Part shown: one piece after another, positions 35,295 to 43,897 of the stretch
Position numbering within the stretch: the first letter of the stretch is position 1
Layout: every line of letters begins with the position of its first letter
NCBI RefSeq assembly: GCF_004801315.1
Contig: NZ_SSNW01000030.1
Coordinates: 1-54,066, forward strand
Reading direction: 5' to 3'
DNA: 54,066 bases
From: Deinococcus sp. Arct2-2
Lineage (GTDB): Bacteria; Deinococcota; Deinococci; Deinococcales; Deinococcaceae
Position numbers and translations under genes: made by a program
Notes under the pieces: model-generated
What the model was told of the DNA's origin: nothing
The model's input: the letters and a program-made list of their open reading frames with translations, nothing else
Databases searched by the model: none

Positions 35295-36977
35295 ATGCAC
35301 GCTTATGCTGCAACCCGGCTGTTTCTCGGTCTCAGTCTTCCTCTGGTTCTTTTGGCTTGCGGCAACAGTGGGCCGGTGGGGCTCTCTGGCCCAAGTCAGA
35401 ATCTTCCTGCTCCGGCAGACGGCCCTCAGCAACTCGCTCTCGGCGCCGGCACCAATACCTTGCAGTACGAACCCATCCTCTCGCCCAAAAACGCTTGGGG
35501 GCCAATCGAGAAAAACCGCAGCAATGGGGAACAAGGGGCCAGTGACGGCCACACGCTGACCCTCAACGGCAAAACCTACGCGCTGGGCTTCGGCACCCAC
35601 GCGGGCAGCGAGTTGACCTTCAATCTGACGGGCAGCGGCGGCGCGTCCTGCACCCGCTTCACCGCCGATATTGGCGTAGACGACGAGGTGGGCCCTCAGG
35701 GCAGCGTCGTCTTTCAAGTGTTTTTGGACGGCGTGCAGGCTTACGGCAGCGGTCTGATGACTGGCACGAGCGTCACGAAAACCGTCGACCTAGACGTGAC
35801 CAACAAGACCCAGTTGCGCTTGGTGGCTACCGGAGGCACCGATGGCATCCGCTTTGATCACGCCGACTGGGCCGATCCGAAAGTCACTTGCCGCACGGCG
35901 CTTCCCCCCACCGCCGTGCGGCACCTGAAATACGTCGCAGTCGACCGAGCCATCAAGGTGTACGACATTGATCAGGGCCACACCCTCGTCAACACCATTT
36001 CTCTGCCCGCCATGTACGGTCTGCGCGGAATCGCGGCCAACGCGGTGACCGACCGACTTTACATTCCGTATTGGGGCGACCGTGACGACGCCAAATACCG
36101 GGGGCAAGTAAGATTTGGATACCTGATGGCGTTTGACCTGAAGACCGAACAGGTGATCTGGACGCGCAAGTACTCGCCTTCGGTCGATAGCTTGCAGATC
36201 ACGCCAGACGGCAAGAAGCTGTATATGCCCAGTGGAGAAGACGGCACCAGCAATTTCTGGTTTGTCCTCGACGGCGCGACAGGCAACGAATTGACCCGCA
36301 TTGTCGTCTCGCCCAGAGCGCACAACACCAACATGGGAGCCAGTGGCGCGCGGGTCTATTTGGGCGGCATCAAGTCCAACTACCTCACGGTGGCAGATAC
36401 CAAGACCGACCAGATCGTCCAGCGGGTCGGCCCCTTTTTGACCAGTGGGCCGGACTCGGGCATTCGGCCCTTCGTGATCAACCACGCCGAGACACTGGTG
36501 TTCGTCAACCTAGACCATTTCTCTGGATTTGAGATCGGTGACCTCGTAACGGGCCAAAAGCTCTTCAGTGTGCCGGTGCAGGGTTTTCCTTGGGTAGACG
36601 CGGTGTGGCCGGTTACGCAGAGTCACGGCGTCGCCCTCAGCCCCGATGAGAAAGAAGCGTGGGTGCTGGATTCCTATAACCGCGCCGTACATATCTTTGA
36701 CATCAGTGGCCTCCCCAGCCAAGCGCCGCGCCAAATCGCGAGCATCGACGTGCGCGACCCCAACAACGCCAACAGCTTGCCGAAATGGGTCAACTTTACG
36801 CGCGATGGCCGCACGGCGCAGATTTCGACGGGGCACATTATTGATGGAACTACCCGGAAGATCATCAAGAAGCTGGACGACACCCGCTACTACTTGCAAG
36901 TCGATTTTGCGGGCAACGAACCGGTTCAGGCCTATTCCCGCTACGGCGTAGGCTACGCGGGAAGCACCACAAAATAA
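35295..36977 (+). CDS. Lipoprotein with NPCBM domain and beta-propeller
   Basis: The protein has 560 residues; ATG follows GGAGG. The N-terminus is a lipoprotein signal (LGLSLPLVLLACGNSG), with Cys22 as lipid-bearing residue. Residues about 55-200 match an NPCBM-type carbohydrate-binding fold (YALGFGTHAGSELTFNLTG, FTADIGVDDEVGPQGSVVFQ, VDLDVTNKTQLRLVATGGTD, HADWADPKV). Residues 208-555 form a beta-propeller like the YVTN/lactonase type (YVAVDRAIKVYDIDQG, AANAVTDRLYIPYWGD, ITPDGKKLYMPSG, ALSPDEKEAWVLDSYNRAVH). A surface glycan- or polysaccharide-binding role is the best guess. No enzyme residues were recognised. Confidence 0.85.
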   Translation: MHAYAATRLFLGLSLPLVLLACGNSGPVGLSGPSQNLPAPADGPQQLALGAGTNTLQYEPILSPKNAWGPIEKNRSNGEQGASDGHTLTLNGKTYALGFGTHAGSELTFNLTGSGGASCTRFTADIGVDDEVGPQGSVVFQVFLDGVQAYGSGLMTGTSVTKTVDLDVTNKTQLRLVATGGTDGIRFDHADWADPKVTCRTALPPTAVRHLKYVAVDRAIKVYDIDQGHTLVNTISLPAMYGLRGIAANAVTDRLYIPYWGDRDDAKYRGQVRFGYLMAFDLKTEQVIWTRKYSPSVDSLQITPDGKKLYMPSGEDGTSNFWFVLDGATGNELTRIVVSPRAHNTNMGASGARVYLGGIKSNYLTVADTKTDQIVQRVGPFLTSGPDSGIRPFVINHAETLVFVNLDHFSGFEIGDLVTGQKLFSVPVQGFPWVDAVWPVTQSHGVALSPDEKEAWVLDSYNRAVHIFDISGLPSQAPRQIASIDVRDPNNANSLPKWVNFTRDGRTAQISTGHIIDGTTRKIIKKLDDTRYYLQVDFAGNEPVQAYSRYGVGYAGSTTK

Positions 36978-37075
36978 TTTCACCTGCACTTCAATAGAAG
37001 CACTCTTGAAGGCATCCAGCCGTCATTGCCGGAGAAAATGCGTTGTCGTTTGCAGCTGCATGTCAGACTCAGACC

Positions 37076-37504
37076 ATGCTGCTCGTCGTCCACGCCGCGC
37101 TGACTTGGGCCTTGGCTGGCTTGATCCTCACCATCCAACTCGTCCACTACCCCCTGTTCGCCCGCGTCGGGGAGACAGGCTACGGCGCGTACCAGCAAGA
37201 ACACGTCCGGCGTATCACTTGGCTGGTCGCGCCGCTGATGCTCGCGGAACTGGCAACAGGCACGGCCTTGCTGTTACGTCCACCACCGCTGGTGTCTGCT
37301 GCATCCACCGCGCTGGGACTGGCCCTGATCGTCTTGATCTGGCTCTCGACGGCCTTCTTCCAGTCTCCGGCACACCGCCAATTGGCCGCCGGATTTGACC
37401 CGAGTGGGCACGCGCGGTTGGTCAAGACGAATTGGGCGCGAACCCTGCTGTGGCTTGGGCGGAGTTTGCTGGTGGGCTGGTGGCTGCTGCTGGGACTGTC
37501 TTGA
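37076..37504 (+). CDS. Four-helix membrane protein of unknown function
   Basis: The protein has 142 residues from the ATG at 37076 (an upstream start at 37043 adds 11 poor residues). Four membrane helices are predicted (LLVVHAALTWALAGLILTIQ, VAPLMLAELATGTALLL, STALGLALIVLIWLSTAFF, LLWLGRSLLVGWWLLLG). His8 and conserved-looking QLVHYPLFARVG and FQSPAHRQLAAGFD motifs occur. This resembles small membrane proteins annotated as hypothetical throughout Deinococcus. No nearby partner explains it. Confidence 0.75.
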   Translation: MLLVVHAALTWALAGLILTIQLVHYPLFARVGETGYGAYQQEHVRRITWLVAPLMLAELATGTALLLRPPPLVSAASTALGLALIVLIWLSTAFFQSPAHRQLAAGFDPSGHARLVKTNWARTLLWLGRSLLVGWWLLLGLS

Positions 37505-37700
37505 CCCTCCTCACACCGAAGGCGGTGAGAGTTGAGATTTCTGGGACATGCGCCGTCTGGGTCAGGGGGAGAAGGCGTTTTATGTCGGCCTAGCAGTTGA
37601 GGAGCCGTGCGAGCACTCCCCTCCCCTGTGCAACGCAGTCTTTCTCGCTCCAGCGGGCGTCGTCAGGTGTACTTCAGCCTAACCATCGTCTCAGTCGCTG

Positions 37701-38306
37701 TCATTCAGCCAGTTGCCGCAGCAGCTCCAGATGTTCGGGAGCCTGCACGGGAGCAGCCGTGAGCGGGTCAGGTTCTCCGCCGAGCCGCAGCGCCGGAACG
37801 AAACCGTAGATCATTCCAGAACCTAGTTCGGTGGCGGCACGGCTTTGGAGGGTCAGCCACAAATCAAAGGGATCCAGATCGTAAGTCAGCTCGTCAGCGC
37901 CCAGATATTCGCCCAGAAAAGTGGCCGCGTCCCAAGCCACCACACCCGTATCCGAGTCGTGCGGGTTGATGTACGCCACGTCGTATCCCTCGTAGCGCCC
38001 GTCCGGCTGAACCTCGCCCAGTCGCCGCCAGTAGTACAACACCCCAAACGCGCTGAGCAAGAACGGCGTGCGCGTTCCAGTCCTGTCTGCACCGAGCCAG
38101 CCGTTCAGAACGTCTTGGTAGTCGGCTGGGTCGATCAGTTCGATCAGCCCACCGCCGTATTTGCCCCACCCTGCCGTGCGCCAGAGAGCCGGCAGTTCGT
38201 CGGGAAGAATGTCTTGATACGCGGCGGCGCGTGCTTCCGGAACAGGCCGGGTGTGGGTCGGTGGATGCCGCTGGAGGAAGTGTTCGACGGCTTGAGACGA
38301 ATCCAT
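37701..38306 (-). CDS. GAD-like / DUF1851 family protein
   Basis: The protein has 201 residues. The N-terminal half fits GAD-like domains (VPEARAAAYQDILPDELPAL, WRTAGWGKYGGGLIELIDP) and the C-terminal part DUF1851 (FLLSAFGVLYYWRR, then FLGEYLGADELTYDLDPFD and GFVPALRLGGEP). Such proteins are often immunity partners of secreted toxins (Tdi1 type). No toxin gene is adjacent; this looks like an orphan, as does the SMI1/KNR4 protein at 14312. TATTCT lies seven bases before the ATG, so it is probably leaderless. Confidence 0.85.
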   Translation of the reverse strand: MDSSQAVEHFLQRHPPTHTRPVPEARAAAYQDILPDELPALWRTAGWGKYGGGLIELIDPADYQDVLNGWLGADRTGTRTPFLLSAFGVLYYWRRLGEVQPDGRYEGYDVAYINPHDSDTGVVAWDAATFLGEYLGADELTYDLDPFDLWLTLQSRAATELGSGMIYGFVPALRLGGEPDPLTAAPVQAPEHLELLRQLAE

Positions 38307-38622
38307 GCCGCCCAGAATAGCGTGCCAAATGGACAGTTCCTTGAGTTGTTCTGACGCACAACAAGTGCCTTATTCTCAGATTCTTGGCCAGTCAGGTCAT
38401 TTGGTTTTGATGAAATACAAGTGGCCCAAAGGCGCGAACAGCTGTTGGTGGTGGTTGACATCACCCTCTCTGCCTCTAGGGTTGACACTGTGAAAAGCGT
38501 GCAGTGGACGGGTGTGCAAGTACAAAGTAGGTATAGCAATGGCCTTCTATCTACCTTCCGTCACTTGAACTCCGGCCTAGTCTTCCCCGGTTCCTGTCTA
38601 GAATTGCTACACTCACTCAGAC
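38307..38622. other. Upstream region of the recombinase gene
   Basis: There is no gene in these 316 bases. Near 38525-38557 an imperfect inverted repeat (AGTAGGTATAG...CTATCTACC) lies about 65 bases before the recombinase. TACACT (38608-38613) is a possible -10 box nine bases ahead of its ATG. TATTCT on the minus strand (38314-38319) is the -10 box of the GAD-like gene. Confidence 0.45.
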
Positions 38623-39597
38623 ATGAGCAGCTTAGAACTGATGGCGGCGAAGCTTGATCTGGCCGGAACGGCGCAGCGGGCCGCCACCATGGAGGTCAGT
38701 GAACGTCGCCGCCTCGCGCTCAAGGCGGTGCAGGATCATGACCTTGACGGCATGTGGGAACTGGTGCAGGCCTACCTCGTGCTGCATGGGCGGCGGGGCA
38801 CCAAGATCAGTCCCAGCACCCTGCGAAAATACAAACTCTGCATCCGCATCTATTGGGCTTGGGCCGATGAGCACGGCGTCATGCTCATTCGGCCTCTGCC
38901 CGACAGTGGGCGTGCTTTCTTGCGCCACCTTGAGGGCCGGGGCATGGTCAAAACATCGGTGGGCGGGTACCTCGCCGCGTGCCGCGCCCTGCACGAAACC
39001 TTGCAGTGGTCAGGCGTCAAAGCCGACGATCCCTTCAAATTTGCCCGGCCTACCGCCGATGGCCGTCCTCCGCTGGTAAAGGGCAAGCCCTATACGCTGG
39101 CAGAAGTGGAAGTGCTGCTGGCGGCGGCCACCCCAGAAGGCGCAGTGGTGATTACCCTCGGGGCCGACTGTGGGCTGCGAAATGCTGAGATTGCGGGCCT
39201 GAAGAAACAAGACGTGCACCTGTATGCCGATCCACCGACCGTGCTGGTATACGGCAAAGGGGCCAAAACCCGTGAAGTGGTGCTGTCTACCCGTGCTGAG
39301 GCGGCCCTGATCCGCTGGCTGGATCAAGTGGCCCATCTCCCCCATCCGTATGTGCTGATCGCCAATTCCACCGACCGGGTGCAGGACATCGTGCGGCGGT
39401 TGTGCGCCAAAACAGGTGTCGCGTGGACCAAACGCAAGGTACACGGCCTGCGGCGAACGGCAGGCACACGGGCTTATACCGAATCCAAAGACTTACTTGA
39501 TACCCGTGATTTTCTGGGCCATTCACAGGCGTCTACCACCGAGGTCTACATCCATTACGCCCGTGCTCAGGAAAAAGCCGTCAACCGCGACTGGTAG
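38623..39597 (+). CDS. Tyrosine site-specific recombinase
   Basis: The protein has 324 residues. The N-terminal SAM-like/core-binding domain spans about 35-145. The catalytic domain has Arg186 in CGLRNAEI, Lys212 in YGKGAKTREV, His274 and Arg277 in HGLRRTAG, His300 in DFLGHSQAS, and nucleophile Tyr309 in TTEVYIHY, so all active-site residues are in place. It is XerC/D-like in size. Stand-alone recombinases of this type are common on Deinococcus plasmids, where they may resolve multimers, or move an element. No attachment sites could be placed with confidence. It borders the decay zone with IS remnants. Confidence 0.93.
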   Translation: MSSLELMAAKLDLAGTAQRAATMEVSERRRLALKAVQDHDLDGMWELVQAYLVLHGRRGTKISPSTLRKYKLCIRIYWAWADEHGVMLIRPLPDSGRAFLRHLEGRGMVKTSVGGYLAACRALHETLQWSGVKADDPFKFARPTADGRPPLVKGKPYTLAEVEVLLAAATPEGAVVITLGADCGLRNAEIAGLKKQDVHLYADPPTVLVYGKGAKTREVVLSTRAEAALIRWLDQVAHLPHPYVLIANSTDRVQDIVRRLCAKTGVAWTKRKVHGLRRTAGTRAYTESKDLLDTRDFLGHSQASTTEVYIHYARAQEKAVNRDW

Positions 39598-39750
39598 GTT
39601 CGCCGGAGCCCTGCTGAACATATCGTCGTCGCAGAACTTCTTGTCTTGGGTTCACACACGTAGGTCTCGCCATTCATCCTGTCCGGTGCATTACCCAGTG
39701 GTTGAGTTGCCAATCTGATTTGTCGCTGGTCAGCCGCCTCCGCCCTTCCT

Positions 39751-40698
39751 TTAATCGGTAAAATACGGTTCCGCCGCTTCCAGTCGGGGAACCGAGACGC
39801 CTAATCGTCGGGCTTCCGCCAAAACATCTCGGCAGATTTCGCGCGGCTCCTGCGCCTCAGGGTCGACTTGCGCCTCCATACTCGCGCGCGCCAGTGGAAC
39901 ATGAGCGAGCACCCAGACGAGCAAGGGGACGGTTAGCCAGATGGGCGCACGGAAGGGCAGCAACGCGCCCCGGTGTCGCCGCAGGTCAATGCCGCGTGCC
40001 TCAAGGAGCGGCACCAGCTCGCGGTTTACCAGCAGTGCCTCACGCAAGTCGCCCGCCCTGCCGATCAGCTTGGACAACGACCCCAACCTCACGCCCTGAG
40101 AGTGCAGGCCAGCGTTAAAGGCGACATGAATCCACAGCCAGCCGCGAAAGTCGGGTTGCTCCTGAAGCCGAAATCCAGCTTGCCGGAACATCTGGCGCAC
40201 GGCCCGCTCACGCTCGGTTGGGGGCTGCCCGAAGGTGCCAAAAACTACAGAGGGCAGCATGGCTCCGCGCAGAACGCCGTCTGGGCCGAAGCCGCCGCCT
40301 GCTTGGGGAAAAGCCCACGCGACTTGGGCGATAGGCAAGTCGCCGATTGCGGCTTGTGGCTCAGCCCAAATATTGCTGAAAACCAACACGATTGCCTTGC
40401 CGATGCGCGGCGTCAGGAAGGCGGCGGCCTCCGTGAGTCGGTGGTGCGACACGCTCAACACGATCAGATCGAAGTCGTGGTCTGGTGCCAGCGCCTCGCG
40501 GTAGCGTACCGGCCAGTGCTGCACGGCCCGCCGCCCCCACATCCGCCGCCGCGCATCCAGCAGATCGAGCTTGATTGTCTTGCCATACGCTGCCGCGCGG
40601 CCTGGCCGGACGTAAAACTCGATCTCATGCCCAGCCTGTTCTAAGGCCCAGCCGTACAGGGTGGCAATCACGCCTCGTCCAAACATTAAAATTTTCAT
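39751..40698 (-). CDS. Ketopantoate reductase (PanE/ApbA) family protein
   Basis: The protein has 315 residues. I chose the ATG at 40698 (AGGTGCAGG just ahead, and the Rossmann fold begins at once, KILMFGRGVIATLYGWALEQ); the ATG at 40719 is seven codons earlier. The NADP motif GRGVIA replaces the usual GxGxxG. Later regions (VLSVSHHRLTEAA, GQPPTERERAVRQMF, GWLWIHVAFNAGLHSQGVRL) fit the family, whose members reduce ketopantoate or related 2-keto acids. The last third contains an unusual hydrophobic stretch (APIWLTVPLLVWVLAHVPLA), so the substrate may differ. It is divergent from a TetR gene, sharing a promoter region with a strong palindrome. Confidence 0.85.
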   Translation of the reverse strand: MKILMFGRGVIATLYGWALEQAGHEIEFYVRPGRAAAYGKTIKLDLLDARRRMWGRRAVQHWPVRYREALAPDHDFDLIVLSVSHHRLTEAAAFLTPRIGKAIVLVFSNIWAEPQAAIGDLPIAQVAWAFPQAGGGFGPDGVLRGAMLPSVVFGTFGQPPTERERAVRQMFRQAGFRLQEQPDFRGWLWIHVAFNAGLHSQGVRLGSLSKLIGRAGDLREALLVNRELVPLLEARGIDLRRHRGALLPFRAPIWLTVPLLVWVLAHVPLARASMEAQVDPEAQEPREICRDVLAEARRLGVSVPRLEAAEPYFTD

Positions 40699-40726
40699 CC
40701 TGCACCTCATGGAGTACAATCGAAAT

Positions 40727-40775
40727 GGAAACTCTCTCCACTTCTTAAAATATGGAAATAGTTTCCGTTTGTCAA
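40727..40775. promoter_or_regulatory. PanE-like gene promoter with TetR-type operators
   Basis: Minus-strand promoter TTGACA (40770-40775), 17 bases, TATTTT (40747-40752). Its spacer contains GGAAATAGTTTCC (40754-40766), a perfect palindrome with a three-base centre. A second, partial site GGAAACTCTCTCC lies at 40727-40739. The layout repeats that found at 30783-30836. The flanking TetR at 40789 is the probable binder. Confidence 0.7.
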
Positions 40776-40788
40776 CAGGAGGACTCAG

Positions 40789-41394
40789 ATGACCGCCGCC
40801 AAGCCGTTACGCGCAGACGCCCAACGCAACCGTCAGGCCCTCATCAGCAAGGCCCGAGAGATCTTCGACGCCGGAGACTTCGACCTGCGGTTCGATGATT
40901 TTGCCCGCTTGGCCGGTGTGGGCATTGGCACGCTGTACCGTCATTTCCCAACCCGAGAAGCGCTGGCCGAGGCCGTCTATCACGGAGAAATTGCTGCGCT
41001 GTGTGACCGCGCTCGCCAGTTGCAGGCCACCCTTCCGGCAGAAAAAGCCTTAGCGACTTTCCTGCGTGGCATGGTGAGCCACATGGACGCCCATCAGGGG
41101 CTGGCCCGGACGTTTGCCACGCTGATGGCTACCCGCTCGGACGCCCTCGCAGAAGGCAGTCAGGCGCTCGAACAAACCGTGACTGACTTGGTGGCTGCCG
41201 CCGTAAGAAACGGCAGTGTCCGAGACGATGTGGGCGCTGGTGCCGTGATGATGGCCTTACACGGCATCGGTGCGGCCCGTGACCGTCCGGGGTGGCGAGC
41301 GCAGGCCGACGGGGTCATCACTCTCCTGCTGGATGGACTGCGGCGGCCTTCATCCGGTGAGCGGGAGTCAGAGGATGTCAGCACCTCAAGTTAG
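40789..41394 (+). CDS. TetR-family transcriptional regulator
   Basis: The protein has 201 residues, ATG with AGGAGGACTC ahead. The N-terminal helix-turn-helix is clear (RNRQALISKAREIFDAGDFD, LAGVGIGTLYRHFPTREALA). The ligand-binding part is mostly helical (EKALATFLRGMVSHMDAHQG, VTDLVAAAVRNGSVR), and a polar Ser/Glu tail ends it. It should repress the divergent PanE-like gene, and itself, through the palindrome at 40754-40766. A similar operator at 30815-30827 before the SDR gene hints that it may also act there. The effector is unknown. Confidence 0.92.
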   Translation: MTAAKPLRADAQRNRQALISKAREIFDAGDFDLRFDDFARLAGVGIGTLYRHFPTREALAEAVYHGEIAALCDRARQLQATLPAEKALATFLRGMVSHMDAHQGLARTFATLMATRSDALAEGSQALEQTVTDLVAAAVRNGSVRDDVGAGAVMMALHGIGAARDRPGWRAQADGVITLLLDGLRRPSSGERESEDVSTSS

Positions 41395-41640
41395 AAGTGC
41401 CCTCAGCACAGCGTTCCAGAAGTTGCAAGAGTTTAACCTGCCCGTTGACCCCTCACCCGCCGTTCTTGCAACGCCTTCTCTACGAGTCCCACAAGGGCCG
41501 AGGGCAACACCAGATGTTCAGGACTTTGATCCCGTGTAAACGCTGTGGTGGAACTACGCAGCTAGATTTGGTGCTTAGCCACGTCCACACATCACGGAGA
41601 CAAGTCTAGAGATGAGCCATCAGGCAACAAGCGCTTTTTC

Positions 41641-43539
41641 TCAGACCGACTTGGGCAGGCTCAGCGAAAAGCAGGCTCCCTGCCCCGGCTCACTCTCGGC
41701 CCACACCCGCCCGCCGTGCCGCCCCACAATCCGGCGGACATTCGCCAGTCCGATACCGGTGCCCTCGAATTCGGCGGGATGATGCAGCCGCTGAAAGGCT
41801 TCAAAGAGCTTGTGGGCGTACTCGGCCTCGAATCCCACTCCATTGTCCCGAACCGTGACGAGGTATTCGCCGTCCTCTTCCTGAGCCGCCACCTGAATCA
41901 GGGCTTCCGGTTGAAACTGGGTGTACTTCACGGCATTGTCCAGCAGGTTTTGCAGGGCCAATTGCAGCAGCGCCGCGTCGCCCTGCACGACGGGCAAGGG
42001 GGCAAGTTGCCAGTCGATAACCCGGTCTGGGTGAAAAGCGGCCAATCCCCGCACCACGTCTCTGACCACCGCATTGAGATCCACCGCCTCGACTTGGAGG
42101 GGCAACCGGCTGGATTTAGACAAACTGAGAATCCCGTCCACCGTAGCCGTAAGCCGTGTGGCCGCCTGCTGAATTTGGTCGAGCAGTCGGGAGGCCCGCG
42201 GATCGCTGACCTGCAAGTGCCGGTTGAGCAACTGGGCAAAGCTCGTGATGTGCCGAATCGGTGTTCGCAGGTCGTGCGAAGCGGAGTAGGCAAAGGCTTC
42301 GAGTTCTCCGTTCACCTGTTCCAGTTCGTGGGTGCGTTCCTTCACCCGTTCTTCCAGCAGCAGCAACGCGGCGTCAAGCTCCTGTTGGGCCTGCGTCCTC
42401 ATCAAGACTTCTTGTTGGGCCTGACCATACAGGCTGGCGTTCTCGACTGCGGCACCCGACCGCGCAGCCACCTCTAGAGCAAACGTCAGATCGGCGGGGC
42501 CATACACCCGGTCTAGGCTGGTGCGGGCCATGCCCAACACGCCAACCACCCGCCCGCGTGACCGCATCGGCACGGTAATGACGGAACGCAGTTGCAAGCG
42601 CCTGACCTCAGCTTTCCAATCTTCAGTTTGAGGAATAACGTCGTACATTTCATCGGTGACCACAGGAACCAGCTCCGGTACGTTGGTCAAAAACACCCGG
42701 CCAGAGCCGTTTTCGGCTGTAATCTCGACTGGATTCCGGGCAATGAACTGGCGCAGCAAGTCCACCATCGTAGGGTCTTGATGCACCACCGTCACGGGCA
42801 CCAGCAGACCATCTGAGGTCGGCAGACTGATCACACACCAATCGGCCAAGCGCGGCACAGCCAACTGGGCAATGGTGTTCAGCGTCACCGTCATATCCAG
42901 CGAGCCACTCAGGATTTCACCGGCTTCGGCCAGAAAAGCGAGGCGGTCATTGAGGACTTGAGCCTCTTGCAACGCGGTGGTGCGCTGGAGTGCCTGAGCG
43001 CACTGGCTCGCCAGCGACAGCAGATACAACCGGTCGACTTCTGAAAACAACCGCTGAGCATTGAAGCTGAGGCTCAAGACACCCAAGCGTTGATCCTGAA
43101 CCACCAACGGAAGAGCCACGATGCTGCCCGAAAAATGTTGCAGCGTGTCCTGAAGCAGGGGGTAATCCAGCGTGGCCTGCTGCTTTGTTTCTATAAACAG
43201 AGCCTGACTCTGCTTGAACGCTTGGGTGGCTGGCGTCGTTCGGTCAAGAGACAACACACGCCAAGGTTCCACCTGCGCTAGGGTATAACCCGAAAACGCC
43301 GCGATGGTCAGCGCTGTTCCGCTCTGGCCCAGCAGCATTACGGAACCCGCCTGCGCCCCCATAGCCCCAATCCCTTCTTGCACCACCGCGTCGGTGACGT
43401 GCTGGGGCGTTTGGGCGGTGCTGAGGGCCTGAGTCAGTTGCCACCAGCCCTGCAAGTGAGTGGTGGAGAGGGACGGAGCCGGGCCACTAGGCAAAGCCTG
43501 TTCACTCTGGCCCGGCGCGCCTTGGAAAGGCTCGAACAT
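41641..43539 (-). CDS. Double-GAF sensor histidine kinase
   Basis: The protein has 632 residues. I chose the ATG at 43539, since TATGCT ends six bases upstream (leaderless); an earlier GTG-type start adds six residues inside that promoter. GAF 1 is about residues 30-190 and GAF 2 about 205-370. After a helical linker (LDAALLLLEERVKERTHELE) come HisKA with SHDLRTPIRHI, N box NLLDNAVKYT, G1 box DNGVGFE and the G2 segment GTGIGLANVRR, all intact. No membrane helices. It closely resembles the kinases at 19359 and 22292 in its last 230 residues. No response regulator is adjacent. Confidence 0.92.
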   Translation of the reverse strand: MFEPFQGAPGQSEQALPSGPAPSLSTTHLQGWWQLTQALSTAQTPQHVTDAVVQEGIGAMGAQAGSVMLLGQSGTALTIAAFSGYTLAQVEPWRVLSLDRTTPATQAFKQSQALFIETKQQATLDYPLLQDTLQHFSGSIVALPLVVQDQRLGVLSLSFNAQRLFSEVDRLYLLSLASQCAQALQRTTALQEAQVLNDRLAFLAEAGEILSGSLDMTVTLNTIAQLAVPRLADWCVISLPTSDGLLVPVTVVHQDPTMVDLLRQFIARNPVEITAENGSGRVFLTNVPELVPVVTDEMYDVIPQTEDWKAEVRRLQLRSVITVPMRSRGRVVGVLGMARTSLDRVYGPADLTFALEVAARSGAAVENASLYGQAQQEVLMRTQAQQELDAALLLLEERVKERTHELEQVNGELEAFAYSASHDLRTPIRHITSFAQLLNRHLQVSDPRASRLLDQIQQAATRLTATVDGILSLSKSSRLPLQVEAVDLNAVVRDVVRGLAAFHPDRVIDWQLAPLPVVQGDAALLQLALQNLLDNAVKYTQFQPEALIQVAAQEEDGEYLVTVRDNGVGFEAEYAHKLFEAFQRLHHPAEFEGTGIGLANVRRIVGRHGGRVWAESEPGQGACFSLSLPKSV

Positions 43540-43545
43540 GGCCGC

Positions 43546-43567
43546 AGCATAATGCAACAGTGTTGCA
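43546..43567 (-). promoter_or_regulatory. Leaderless promoter with palindromic operator for the kinase at 41641
   Basis: On the minus strand TATGCT (43546-43551) ends six bases before the ATG at 43539. Right upstream of it stands TGCAACAGTGTTGCA (43553-43567), a perfect palindrome with a three-base centre. Its place next to the -10 box suggests an operator or activator site. Confidence 0.6.
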
Positions 43568-43651
43568 GTTACCTGTCTTTCAAGTGGAACAAGGTGGGGT
43601 TAAGCCGGGTGTGCGATTCTTCGCTGAGCTTTAGCCCAGTCTTTCCAGACA

Positions 43652-43667
43652 CGTACAGTCGTGTACG
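43652..43667. promoter_or_regulatory. Palindrome CGTACA-GTCG-TGTACG, likely operator
   Basis: A perfect 6-4-6 inverted repeat of the type bound by TetR-like dimers. It overlaps the start codon of a short frame (43661-43810). No intact regulator lies next to it. Confidence 0.45.
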
Positions 43668-43810
43668 GTACGCCCCGCACTCTAAATTTCAGTTATGCCG
43701 ATCTGCTGAGCAAACAAGTGATTGTGGAAGCTAGCAAGCGCATAGAGGCAGACGGTCAGACCAGCGCAATTTGCGCCGCCACACTGAACCAAGCAGGCCG
43801 GAGCTATTGA
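43661..43810 (+). CDS. Possible small protein or gene fragment, 49 residues
   Basis: From GTG at 43661 a 49-codon frame reads YADLLSKQVIVEASKRIEAD then GQTSAICAATLNQAGRSY and stops. The helical, charged pattern looks more like a real protein than the usual shadow frames, but I recognise no family. It has no ribosome binding site, and its start lies in a palindrome. It may be the end of a lost gene. Confidence 0.3.
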   Translation: MYGTPRTLNFSYADLLSKQVIVEASKRIEADGQTSAICAATLNQAGRSY

Positions 43811-43897
43811 TTCCTGTACGGCTGAACAACATCTAAACGTGGCCAGCATTGACCGTTGAAGATTTCAGGCGAACCCCCCAGTCTGCTGTGCAGCCAG

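Noticed and set aside
38524..38557. Inverted repeat as a dif or oriT site
   Set aside because: Arms are imperfect and the spacing does not fit a classic dif; kept only as a possible site.
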